DNA of 64,000 nt, taken from Flavobacterium cupreum. GTDB lineage: Bacteria; Bacteroidota; Bacteroidia; Flavobacteriales; Flavobacteriaceae. The stretch covers positions 124,001-188,000 of the forward strand of contig NZ_QWDM01000005.1 of the NCBI RefSeq assembly GCF_003996965.1, in the 5' to 3' direction. The position numbers and the translations under genes are program-made. The notes below the pieces were generated by a model. The model made no database searches. It was not told the origin of the DNA and saw only the letters and a program-made list of their open reading frames with translations. Numbering within the stretch: position 1 is the first letter of the stretch; every line of letters begins with the position of its first letter. Shown here in pieces: positions 43,424-51,166 of this stretch.

Positions 43424-44623
43424 TTGAATTTTCCGCTTTACATAGCCAAACGTTACATTTTTAGCAGAAGTAAAAACAATGCTATAAATATTATCAACCG
43501 TATTGCCAGCATGGGAATTATCGTTGGTACAATGGCTTTGTTTGTAGTATTGTCTGTTTTTAGCGGACTAAAAGTGTTTAGCCTTTCGTTTACAAATGAA
43601 ATCGACCCGGATTTAAAAATGACCAGTACCTATGGAAAATCATTTTTGCTGACACCCGGTCAGGAAAGCCAGATTAAGAAAGTTGATGGTGTTGCTTCGT
43701 ATACTAAAATTATCGAGGAACGTGTTTTGTTTATTTTTAAAGACAAACAACAAGTAACGTACATCAAAGGAGTTGACAGTAATTATGTAGTCGTAAATGA
43801 CATCAAAAGGAAATTGTTCAACGGACAATGGCTGAAACCGGACAGTTATCAGGTTGTTGTTGGTTATGGAATCGCCAGGGATTTTTCTATGGGATTGCTT
43901 GATTTTGAAAATCCATTGCAGATCCTTGCCCCTAAACCCGGAAAAGGAGCCTTTGAAAATCCCGAAGAAGCATTTAATAAAACAGATGTTTTACCGGTCG
44001 GAATTTATTCGATCAGTGAAGATCTCGATTCAAAGTACGTGTTCACTGATTTGGGACTGGCACAGGAATTATTGCTTTACAAACCCAACCAGATTTCGGG
44101 AATTGAATTTAATCTGAAAGAGAATGCAGATGAAACTGCCATCAAATCCAAATTAGAAAATATTTTTCAAAATAAGATCACTTTAAAAAACAGGGCACAA
44201 CTCAACGAGTCTTTGTATAAAATGCTCAACACCGAAAACATAGCCGTTTACCTGATTTTTACCCTGGTAATTATCGTCGCGCTTTTTAATCTGATCGGTG
44301 CTTTGATCATGATGATTCTGGATAAAAAAGGAAATCTGAAAACCCTTTTTAATTTGGGAACAGAAATCAATAATCTGAGAAAGATATTTTTGCTTCAGGG
44401 AACTTTACTAAGTGTTTTCGGGGGTATTATCGGTCTTGTTCTGGGGATTATTTTAGTACTGCTGCAACAGAAATACGAGTTGATTATGATTACGCCGACT
44501 TTGGCATATCCTGTCGTTTTTACGTTAGAAAATGTTCTTATTGTGATGGGAACTATTGTTTCTCTTGGCTTTGTGGCTTCTTTAATTGCCAGTAGCCGTG
44601 TGAGTAAAAAGCTATTGGATTAG
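43424..44623 (+). CDS. FtsX-like ABC permease (LolC/LolE/MacB_PCD type)
   Basis: A 399-residue protein. Helix 1 (about residues 25-48, IASMGIIVGTMALFVVLSVFSG) is followed by a ~220-residue periplasmic domain and three C-terminal helices (about 275-300, 320-345, 360-385): the four-helix layout of lipoprotein-releasing permeases. NFPLYIAKRYIFSRSKNNAINIINRIASMG is the normal N-terminus of the family in this group. In that role it would extract lipoproteins from the inner membrane with an ABC ATPase encoded elsewhere. The start is TTG, one base after rbfA. Confidence 0.87.
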   Translation: MNFPLYIAKRYIFSRSKNNAINIINRIASMGIIVGTMALFVVLSVFSGLKVFSLSFTNEIDPDLKMTSTYGKSFLLTPGQESQIKKVDGVASYTKIIEERVLFIFKDKQQVTYIKGVDSNYVVVNDIKRKLFNGQWLKPDSYQVVVGYGIARDFSMGLLDFENPLQILAPKPGKGAFENPEEAFNKTDVLPVGIYSISEDLDSKYVFTDLGLAQELLLYKPNQISGIEFNLKENADETAIKSKLENIFQNKITLKNRAQLNESLYKMLNTENIAVYLIFTLVIIVALFNLIGALIMMILDKKGNLKTLFNLGTEINNLRKIFLLQGTLLSVFGGIIGLVLGIILVLLQQKYELIMITPTLAYPVVFTLENVLIVMGTIVSLGFVASLIASSRVSKKLLD

Positions 44624-44796
44624 TAATCGTCCATATAAAATAATTACCTATATTTATCCTCTCAAAAATTCATGTCTATGATTGTTTCTGCCTAATCCTA
44701 TTTTATTTTTCGAATAATTAGGATACTTACGTTTTTTTTTCTTCAGTTCAGATCTATTATATCTGGGCTAATTTTATCATTTATCCTAATTATATC

Positions 44797-46224
44797 ATGA
44801 CAGAAACAACAATACAAAAGAGTTTATTTTCTAAAATTTTCACCACTTTAAAACTAGCTATCAAAGGAGACGAATCTTTTGATTATACCACCGGCAGCAT
44901 TAAGAAAGCAGTCATTCTCCTGGCCATTCCCATGGTTTTGGAAATGATGATGGAATCGGTGTTTGCACTGGTCGATTTATATTTTGTCGGACATTTGGAG
45001 CACAGCAGTTTTGCGATACAAACAGTTGGTTTAACAGAATCCGTTATTACAATTGTGTACTCAGTTGCTATTGGTATCAGTATGGCAGCAACAGCCGTTG
45101 TAGCAAGACGAATTGGGGAGAAAAACCCGATTGCTGCCGCAAAGGCTGGTATGCAGGCCATCATTATAGCTTTTGTAATCAATAGTGTAATGAGTATACT
45201 GGGGTTTATTTATGCCAAAGATATTCTGCTGTTGATGGGTGCATCTGCGGATGCTGCAGAACACGGTTACCGATTTACACAGATTATGATTGGCGGAAGT
45301 TTGTGTATCATGCTTCTATTTCTGATCAACGGGATTTTTCGTGGAGCCGGAAATGCTGCTATTGCCATGAAAAGTCTGTGGTTAGCGAATATTTGTAATA
45401 TTATTCTATGTCCGGTATTGATTAACGGTCTTGGTCCTGTACCGGCTTTCGGATTAACAGGCGCCGCCATTGCCACTACCTTAGGACGAAGCATTGGAGT
45501 TTTATATCAATTGTATCATTTGTTTTTTGGGAAAGGCGCTTTAAAAATTATTGCATCATATTTCATTCCCGATTTTAAACAAATAAAAGCACTGATAAAA
45601 ATTGCCGCTCCGGGAGTTTTACAATTCGTAATCGCATCCTGCAGCTGGATTTTCCTGGCGCAATTGGTGGCAACAACAGGAGGCGATCATGGATCAGCGG
45701 GATACCAGACAGCACTCAGAATCATGATGTTTTTTATACTTCCGGCCTGGGGACTAAGCAATGCCGCTGCAACTTTGGTGGGACAAAATTTAGGTGCGAA
45801 AAGAATTGATCGTGCAGAAAAATCGGTTTATACCACCGCCAGATACAATGTAATTTTTATGGCAACGATTATGGTCATAACTTTATGTTTCGGAAAATAT
45901 ATCATTTCCTTTTTTACCAATGATGAAATGGTGAAAACCATTGCTGTTGAAGCCTTACAGATTATGAGTATTGGTTTTGTTTTCTACGGAATCGGAATGG
46001 TTTTGATCAATACCTTCAACGGGGCAGGAGATACCTGGACGCCAACCGGAATTAACTTCTTCGGCTTTTGGTTGTTTCAGATTCCGTTGGCTTTTATGTT
46101 GGCCAAACATTTTCAGATGGGACCAACAGGTGTTTTTATTGCGATCCCCGTTGCTGAAACCGCAATAACATTGGCGGGGATTTTCTTTTACAAAAGAGGA
46201 AAGTGGAAACGGACTCAGGTCTAA
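44797..46224 (+). CDS. MATE family efflux transporter
   Basis: A 475-residue protein with twelve hydrophobic helices in two homologous halves (residues about 35-240 and 265-470). Helix 1 region IPMVLEMMMESVFALVDLYFVGHL and the second-half counterpart GVLQFVIASCSWIFLAQLVA match MATE (NorM/DinF-like) transporters, and NTFNGAGDTWTP near residue 412 is the usual sequence before helix 11. It exports cationic or hydrophobic compounds by Na+ or H+ antiport. The upstream 173-bp gap holds no clear promoter box. Substrate is unknown. Confidence 0.92.
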   Translation: MTETTIQKSLFSKIFTTLKLAIKGDESFDYTTGSIKKAVILLAIPMVLEMMMESVFALVDLYFVGHLEHSSFAIQTVGLTESVITIVYSVAIGISMAATAVVARRIGEKNPIAAAKAGMQAIIIAFVINSVMSILGFIYAKDILLLMGASADAAEHGYRFTQIMIGGSLCIMLLFLINGIFRGAGNAAIAMKSLWLANICNIILCPVLINGLGPVPAFGLTGAAIATTLGRSIGVLYQLYHLFFGKGALKIIASYFIPDFKQIKALIKIAAPGVLQFVIASCSWIFLAQLVATTGGDHGSAGYQTALRIMMFFILPAWGLSNAAATLVGQNLGAKRIDRAEKSVYTTARYNVIFMATIMVITLCFGKYIISFFTNDEMVKTIAVEALQIMSIGFVFYGIGMVLINTFNGAGDTWTPTGINFFGFWLFQIPLAFMLAKHFQMGPTGVFIAIPVAETAITLAGIFFYKRGKWKRTQV

Positions 46225-46290
46225 AATAATTTTTGTACAATATTTCTGTAGTATTTTCGTTGAAATTAACGAACCAAAACATAAATAAAT

Positions 46291-46896
46291 ATGAAAACCA
46301 ATATCAAAGTTCTGGGAATTCTTAGTACTGTTTTATTATTGGGGCTTTTTGCCTTTAGACCATTAGAAGAAAAAAAAGTGATTGTAATCGACGCAGGTCA
46401 TGGTGGCCATGATTTCGGAGCAACAATGTATGGATTCCAGGAAAAGACTATTTCCGAAACTATTGCGAAGAAAGTCAAAGCACTCAATAAAGACAGCAAT
46501 ATTGAAATTGTGCTGCTTCGCGAAGGAGATCATTTTATGGAACTAAGCGAAAGGGTTTCAATTATCAATAACCTGAAGCCGGATCTGTTAATCTCTTTAC
46601 ATGTTAACTCTTCAAAAAACGAGGAAAGTAATGGAGCTGAAGCCTATATCTCTTCCAAAAAAGAATTTTACGAAAAGTCGAAAGAAAATGCAGAGAAGAT
46701 CATTAATGGAATTTCAGGAGAAAATCTTTTGAAACTAAAAGTAACGGAAGCTCCTTTTTATATGCTTAAAAATTCTAATTGTCCCGCCATAACTTTGGAA
46801 ATGGGCTTTTTGTCCAACAATAAGGACAGGGTGTATCTGACCAGTGAAAGCGGCCAAAATGAAATTGCAGCCCATATTTTGGAATCCATAAAGTAA
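46291..46896 (+). CDS. N-acetylmuramoyl-L-alanine amidase (Amidase_3)
   Basis: A 201-residue secreted amidase: signal-anchor (about residues 6-22), then the zinc amidase domain. Zinc ligands and catalytic residues are all present: His37 in DAGHGGHD, Glu of the GFQEKT segment, His in LLISLHVNSSK near residue 108, and Glu in ITLEMGFLSN near residue 170. It cleaves the bond between MurNAc and the peptide. It lacks extra binding domains and is small. An EnvC-like activator is encoded 4 kb upstream, suggesting a pair, by inference. Confidence 0.92.
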   Translation: MKTNIKVLGILSTVLLLGLFAFRPLEEKKVIVIDAGHGGHDFGATMYGFQEKTISETIAKKVKALNKDSNIEIVLLREGDHFMELSERVSIINNLKPDLLISLHVNSSKNEESNGAEAYISSKKEFYEKSKENAEKIINGISGENLLKLKVTEAPFYMLKNSNCPAITLEMGFLSNNKDRVYLTSESGQNEIAAHILESIK

Positions 46897-46909
46897 ATCC
46901 TATACTATA

Positions 46910-47055
46910 TTTAACCGCAAGGAACGCCAGGTTTTTTTATTTACAGAAATCTGTATAAGCGAAAAGTTCGCAAGGCTATATCAATTATAGTTTTGCGAAC
47001 TTTGCATTTTTATCCTACTGCCAGGATATAAATCTTAGCGTTCCTTGCGGTTAAA
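46910..47055. repeat. Cloverleaf-shaped inverted-repeat element
   Basis: The outer arms TTTAACCGCAAGGAACGC (46910-46927) and its exact reverse complement (47038-47055) enclose three inner stems: TACAGA-AA-TCTGTA (near 46941-46954), an 11-bp stem AAAGTTCGCAA with TTGCGAACTTT (near 46963-47003), and ATCCT-N6-AGGAT (near 47012-47028). The result is a four-way junction filling the gap between convergent amidase and dusB genes. Its AACCGCAAGG / GTTCGCAA words are of a kind I recall as recurring in Flavobacterium intergenic DNA. It may also terminate transcription. Confidence 0.85.
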
Positions 47056-47063
47056 CTTATTTT

Positions 47064-48056
47064 TTACACAAACTCGTATCCGGCATAAACCTCTTTTATT
47101 TCATCCATAATCGCGAATAAAATTTCAGGTTCGTCAGTGGTAACCAGTTTTTGTTTGTATTCTTTAAACGAATGAATTCCTTTGAAATAGTTGGTATAAT
47201 GACGGCGCATTTCTACAATACCTAAGCGTTCGCCTTTCCAGTCCATAGACCATTGCAAATGATTTCTGGCGGCTTCTACACGATCACCAACTGTTGGGGC
47301 AGCTAAATGCTCACCGGTCTTAAAATAGTGTTTAATTTCGTTAAAAATCCACGGATACCCAATAGCGGCACGGCCAATCATGATTCCGTCAATACCGTAT
47401 TCATTTTTATATTTTAATGCTTTTTCAGGGCTGTCGATATCGCCATTTCCAAAAATAGGCATTGTAATTCTTGGGTTGTTTTTTACTCTTGCAATATGCG
47501 ACCAATCGGCGTGGCCTTTGTACATTTGCGCGCGGGTTCTGGCGTGAATTGTTAAGGCCTGAACACCAATATCCTGTAACCTTTCGGCAACTTCATCAAT
47601 ATTAATAGAGTTATCGTCCCAGCCCAGACGTGTTTTTACCGTAACCGGCAAATCAGTGCTTCTGATAACCGCTTTTGTTAAACGAACCATCAAATCCACA
47701 TCTTTCAAAACTCCTGCACCGGCACCTTTGCAAACGACTTTTTTTACCGGGCATCCAAAATTGATATCCACTAAATCAGGTTTTACAGTTGTAACGATTT
47801 TAGACGAAAGTGCCATCGCTTCTTCATCACCGCCAAAAATCTGGATTCCAACCGGACGTTCGTAATCAAAAATATCCAGCTTCATTCGACTTTTGATCGC
47901 ATCACGAATCAATCCTTCCGACGAAATAAATTCAGAATACATTAAGTCAGCGCCATGGGTTTTGCATAATCTGCGAAACGGCGGATCGCTCACATCTTCC
48001 ATCGGAGCGAGTAGTAAAGGAAATTCGGGTAATTCTATGTTGCCAATCTTGACCAT
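47064..48056 (-). CDS. dusB: tRNA-dihydrouridine synthase (DusB type)
   Basis: A 330-residue FMN enzyme. It begins VKIGNIELPEFPLLLAPMEDVSDPPFRRL (the APM-x-DVSDxPFR motif), has DINFGCPVKKVVCKGAGAG near residue 95 with the catalytic Cys, HARTRAQMYKGHADW near residue 175, FGNGDIDSPEKAL near residue 210 and the FMN phosphate-binding MIGRAAIG near residue 232. It reduces uridines in tRNA. The frame is open 84 bp further upstream to a possible start at 48140, but a promoter box sits there, so the start at 48056 is chosen. Confidence 0.93.
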   Translation of the reverse strand: MVKIGNIELPEFPLLLAPMEDVSDPPFRRLCKTHGADLMYSEFISSEGLIRDAIKSRMKLDIFDYERPVGIQIFGGDEEAMALSSKIVTTVKPDLVDINFGCPVKKVVCKGAGAGVLKDVDLMVRLTKAVIRSTDLPVTVKTRLGWDDNSINIDEVAERLQDIGVQALTIHARTRAQMYKGHADWSHIARVKNNPRITMPIFGNGDIDSPEKALKYKNEYGIDGIMIGRAAIGYPWIFNEIKHYFKTGEHLAAPTVGDRVEAARNHLQWSMDWKGERLGIVEMRRHYTNYFKGIHSFKEYKQKLVTTDEPEILFAIMDEIKEVYAGYEFV

Positions 48057-48071
48057 CTTCAATATTTTGTG

Positions 48072-48079
48072 CAAAATTA
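48072..48079 (-). promoter_or_regulatory. Promoter -7 box TAATTTTG for dusB
   Basis: On the minus strand TAATTTTG (CAAAATTA on the plus) matches TAnnTTTG and lies 15 bp upstream of the dusB ATG at 48056, supporting that start. Confidence 0.5.
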
Positions 48080-48107
48080 CAACATTTAGTTCAATTTGTA
48101 CCAAATT

Positions 48108-48190
48108 GAGGTTCAAAGGTTCAGAGCGACAAAGGTTCAAAGGTTTTATGCCAGGCTTTTAAGAATCTTTATTCCTCTGAACCTCTGCAA
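48108..48190. repeat. GGTTCAAAGG repeat with inverted arm
   Basis: AGGTTCAAAGGTTCAGAG and CAAAGGTTCAAAGGTT are imperfect direct repeats; AGGTTCAGAG (48117-48126) is exactly complementary to CTCTGAACCT (48175-48184). It lies upstream of dusB and just after the ligase gene end, and looks like a dispersed intergenic repeat. It may also act as a terminator for the pigment operon. Confidence 0.6.
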
Positions 48191-48204
48191 CTTGGTCCCT
48201 TCTC

Positions 48205-49500
48205 CTAAACTCTGTAATCAAAAAAGCGAATTGGTTTTCGGCTCATCGGATTAAAAACCATAGGATTTAAAGTTTCTTTTGCAGCGAATTCTATCTTTGG
48301 CGTTACTCTTAATTTGGCCCTGAAGTGATCTTTGATTTCCTGTAAAAATTCAGGAGTTTGATTTTTTACGGCAATTTTGATCAGAATTTCATCGGTTCCT
48401 AAATCGTTGGTGGAAATTTCAATAATATGATTTTCGATATTGTCAAAACCGCTTAAAACGTCGTTCATGGCAGGCGGATAAAGTGTTGTTCCTTTGTATT
48501 TTATCATTTGCTTTTTACGACCGACAACGGGACCAACGCGCAGCGTATTTCTTCCGCAGGCACAAGGATCGTTATGCAACTGCACAATATCGCCTGTTTT
48601 AAAACGCAATAATGGCATGGCTTCAATACCTAAAGTGGTAAAAGTCAATTCGCCAATTTCACCTTCTTTCACAGGAATATTATTTTCGTCGAGTACTTCA
48701 ACAATGATTAGTTCCGGATGGTGATGACCGCCAACGCCATGTTCGCATTCTGTAAAAGCCGTACTCATTTCGGTAGAAGCATAAGTCGAAAACAACTTGA
48801 TATTCCACTTTTCAGTGATTTTACTGGATAAAATATTCATCGAAAAATCCTGATTTCTGAGTGATTCCCCAATACAGATGGCGCCTTTTATGCTTGAATT
48901 ATTATAATCAATTCCGTGCGCTTCGGCATATTCAATTAACTTCAGCAAAAAAGAAGGAACCGTAATTAAATAGGAGGGTTTGTATTTTAAAATCGAATCC
49001 CACTGTAATTCGGGAATTCCGGCCCCAACGCGAATCACGCCTACTTTTAATTTTCGCAAGCCTAAAAAATACGCCAGGCCGGCCATAAATTTTCGGTCGA
49101 TTGTCGTCATTAATTGCACCACGTCACCCTCTTCAATTCCGGCACAGGCAAACGAAATGGCTTCATTATATGCCAGTCGGTCCAGGTCAGAATCGGTCAG
49201 ACCAAAAGTAACAGGATCTCCCAAAGTTCCTGAAGTAGAGGCATAATCTATAATTTTATGTTGGGGTACGCATAAAAAATCATCGTTGTACTGCTGTAAA
49301 TCTTCTTTTGTTGTGACAGGCAAATGTTGTAAATCTTCTAAAGTTTTTATTTTTGAAATATCAATATTCTGCCCTGCGAAAAGTCTTTTGTAAAAAGGGG
49401 AATTGTGACTGATATACGTTAAAAGTTCCGCTAATTTCTGCTCCTGAAAATTTTTAATCTGTTCTAAAGAATCCTTTTCAATTGATGGAATCATTTTCAT
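48205..49500 (-). CDS. Phenylacetate-CoA ligase-like adenylate-forming enzyme
   Basis: A 431-residue enzyme with phosphate-binding YASTSGTLGDPVTFG near residue 85, FSTYASTEMSTAF near residue 237 and LLRFKTGDIVQL near residue 300, followed by a Cys-rich CACGRNTLR segment. It belongs to the PaaK-like group that joins aryl acids to CoA or a carrier protein through an acyl-AMP. In a pigment cluster it could activate the aromatic starter acid. It overlaps the upstream C45 gene by 4 bp (ATGA). The related protein at 8444-9775 is clearly diverged. Confidence 0.82.
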   Translation of the reverse strand: MKMIPSIEKDSLEQIKNFQEQKLAELLTYISHNSPFYKRLFAGQNIDISKIKTLEDLQHLPVTTKEDLQQYNDDFLCVPQHKIIDYASTSGTLGDPVTFGLTDSDLDRLAYNEAISFACAGIEEGDVVQLMTTIDRKFMAGLAYFLGLRKLKVGVIRVGAGIPELQWDSILKYKPSYLITVPSFLLKLIEYAEAHGIDYNNSSIKGAICIGESLRNQDFSMNILSSKITEKWNIKLFSTYASTEMSTAFTECEHGVGGHHHPELIIVEVLDENNIPVKEGEIGELTFTTLGIEAMPLLRFKTGDIVQLHNDPCACGRNTLRVGPVVGRKKQMIKYKGTTLYPPAMNDVLSGFDNIENHIIEISTNDLGTDEILIKIAVKNQTPEFLQEIKDHFRAKLRVTPKIEFAAKETLNPMVFNPMSRKPIRFFDYRV

Positions 49501-51158
49501 TTTCTTCTGATTTTTTTTAAATATTTTTCAATTGCTTCTTTATCAGGAACAGTTGTAATTTCTTTGGTTAATGCTTTTTCAAAATTTTCCTGAGCCAGCC
49601 GGAAGTATTTCTTTTGGTAAAAATACAATCCTGCTTTATAATATACAACCCAATAATCAGGGTTTAAAGATTGGTAATTCCGGATAAAATCAAAAGGGAT
49701 TTCTTTTTTATTTCTCAGGTACGAATCTATTTTATGATCTTCAATTCTGAATTTCTGATAGTTTTTAAAAGCAGCGGTTTCCAAAAAAGGATCTTTGGCA
49801 ATGTTTTGTTTTTCTTCTTCAAAAGAAAGAACAGCCCCGTTTTTTCTTTCGTTAAAAACGGAGTCCAGATTATAACAGACAAATTCCCCCATCTGATACG
49901 GATTTGCAGAAACCCAGACCATTTTTTCTTGGGGTTTAAATATAATTCCGTGATGCGCCATCAGTTGATTTAAAGCCTTTTCGTTGCCATAACCCAGGGC
50001 TATATTGTGTAAACCGTCTCTGTTTCTTAGAATTTGTGATGCAATTTCGGGATTTATTTTCGGGCTTTCTGCAATAAGTTCCTGCATTCTGTCAAAACGA
50101 TATTTCGAATGGCTATTGGCAATCTGCATTTGGTTTCTTTCATCATTTTTAAAAGTATCACTCTGAAAATGGTTTGAACAAATTAACTGATTAGTGTTTG
50201 GCACATCAAAAACATCCATTTTTTCCGGAGAGACCTCGATCAAAACAGCTTTGTTGTCCTGAGCACTCCCTACCATGATAGACTCTGAGACAAACACTTT
50301 TCTTTTTTTGGCAATAGCAATGGCTTCATCAATATTTGCGGCATGCTGCAAAATCTCTCTCGTCAGGATAGAAATAGGTGTTTTGGCCGTTATTGGAATT
50401 TTGGATTTCCCGGCATTTATGGTCACGGTCAGGCCTTCTTTATTCATTCCGGAAACAGCGCCGATCATGCCCGGCCAGGTTACCATCATAAAAGGATGCC
50501 CTTCCTTCGGATTTATAAATGCTACTATTTTATTTTCGGCGAAAGCATCATTCACATAAAAATCAAAATTGCGGCCAAGAATTAAATTGCCATCTTCCGA
50601 TTTTTCACCCCAGGTAGCAAAAGAAGAACAGCCCACCAAAGCCAGGTCCTGCAAAGCATGGCCAATATCATGCGCGGCATGCAAATACAAATTACGTTGG
50701 TATTGTGGCGCTAAGTTGTCAAAATTATGGGAAGCATACTGGGAAACACCGTAAATCTCCGTTTGATATTCGGTGGGTACATTCTGGTATAATTTTCTGT
50801 TGTACCATTGCAGAAAATTACGAAGCAGCCTTTGCCGGAATTTTGAAGGAACAAAATCTTCAATCCGGGAGAAAAAAATCTGCTCCTGTTTTTTTAAAAG
50901 AGAATCGGAAAGCGCTCCGGTTGTAAGGCCAATTTCCAGCGGATTGCCTTCAACATATAATTCCCAGAGACCTTGTTTGTTTTTTAAAAGTGAATTTTTA
51001 CCCGAGAGAAAAATACTGTCGGATACTTTTGTAACAATTGGTTTTGCGGCTTCGTAATGCGCAATATCGGGCAAATGCTTTTTTGATTTGGAGATACCAC
51101 AGGAAACCAGTACTCCTAATAAACCAATAAAGAAAAGTAGATGGATCCGGGTGTTCAT
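49497..51158 (-). CDS. C45-family (acyl-CoA:6-APA acyltransferase-like) lipoprotein
   Basis: A 553-residue protein: signal peptide with lipobox LVSC (Cys20), then an Ntn-hydrolase domain of the C45 autoproteolytic family. The candidate nucleophile is Cys177 in VGCSSFATWG, followed by GRNFDFYVND and MIGAVSGMNKEGLTVTINAG. The C-terminal ~110 residues are helical, with a TPR-like motif near residue 500. The family makes or breaks amide/ester bonds on acyl groups; autocleavage before Cys177 is expected by family knowledge, not shown here. In a pigment cluster it may attach or exchange an acyl chain outside the cytoplasm. Confidence 0.8.
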   Translation of the reverse strand: MNTRIHLLFFIGLLGVLVSCGISKSKKHLPDIAHYEAAKPIVTKVSDSIFLSGKNSLLKNKQGLWELYVEGNPLEIGLTTGALSDSLLKKQEQIFFSRIEDFVPSKFRQRLLRNFLQWYNRKLYQNVPTEYQTEIYGVSQYASHNFDNLAPQYQRNLYLHAAHDIGHALQDLALVGCSSFATWGEKSEDGNLILGRNFDFYVNDAFAENKIVAFINPKEGHPFMMVTWPGMIGAVSGMNKEGLTVTINAGKSKIPITAKTPISILTREILQHAANIDEAIAIAKKRKVFVSESIMVGSAQDNKAVLIEVSPEKMDVFDVPNTNQLICSNHFQSDTFKNDERNQMQIANSHSKYRFDRMQELIAESPKINPEIASQILRNRDGLHNIALGYGNEKALNQLMAHHGIIFKPQEKMVWVSANPYQMGEFVCYNLDSVFNERKNGAVLSFEEEKQNIAKDPFLETAAFKNYQKFRIEDHKIDSYLRNKKEIPFDFIRNYQSLNPDYWVVYYKAGLYFYQKKYFRLAQENFEKALTKEITTVPDKEAIEKYLKKIRRK

Positions 51159-51166
51159 AGTGCTAA

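Noticed and set aside
46910-47055. Cloverleaf as a tRNA gene
   Set aside because: It lacks conserved tRNA bases (TTCGA-containing T-arm, CCA-proximal acceptor of 7 bp, GG in the D loop) and its outer stem is 18 bp.
48057-48140. Longer N-terminus for DusB
   Set aside because: The extra 28 residues lie across a TAnnTTTG promoter box and do not resemble the family; the ATG at 48056 gives a normal start.
50343-51057. Plus-strand frames opposite the C45 and MMPL genes
   Set aside because: They lie opposite well-supported minus-strand genes with intact catalytic motifs and show no domain of their own.
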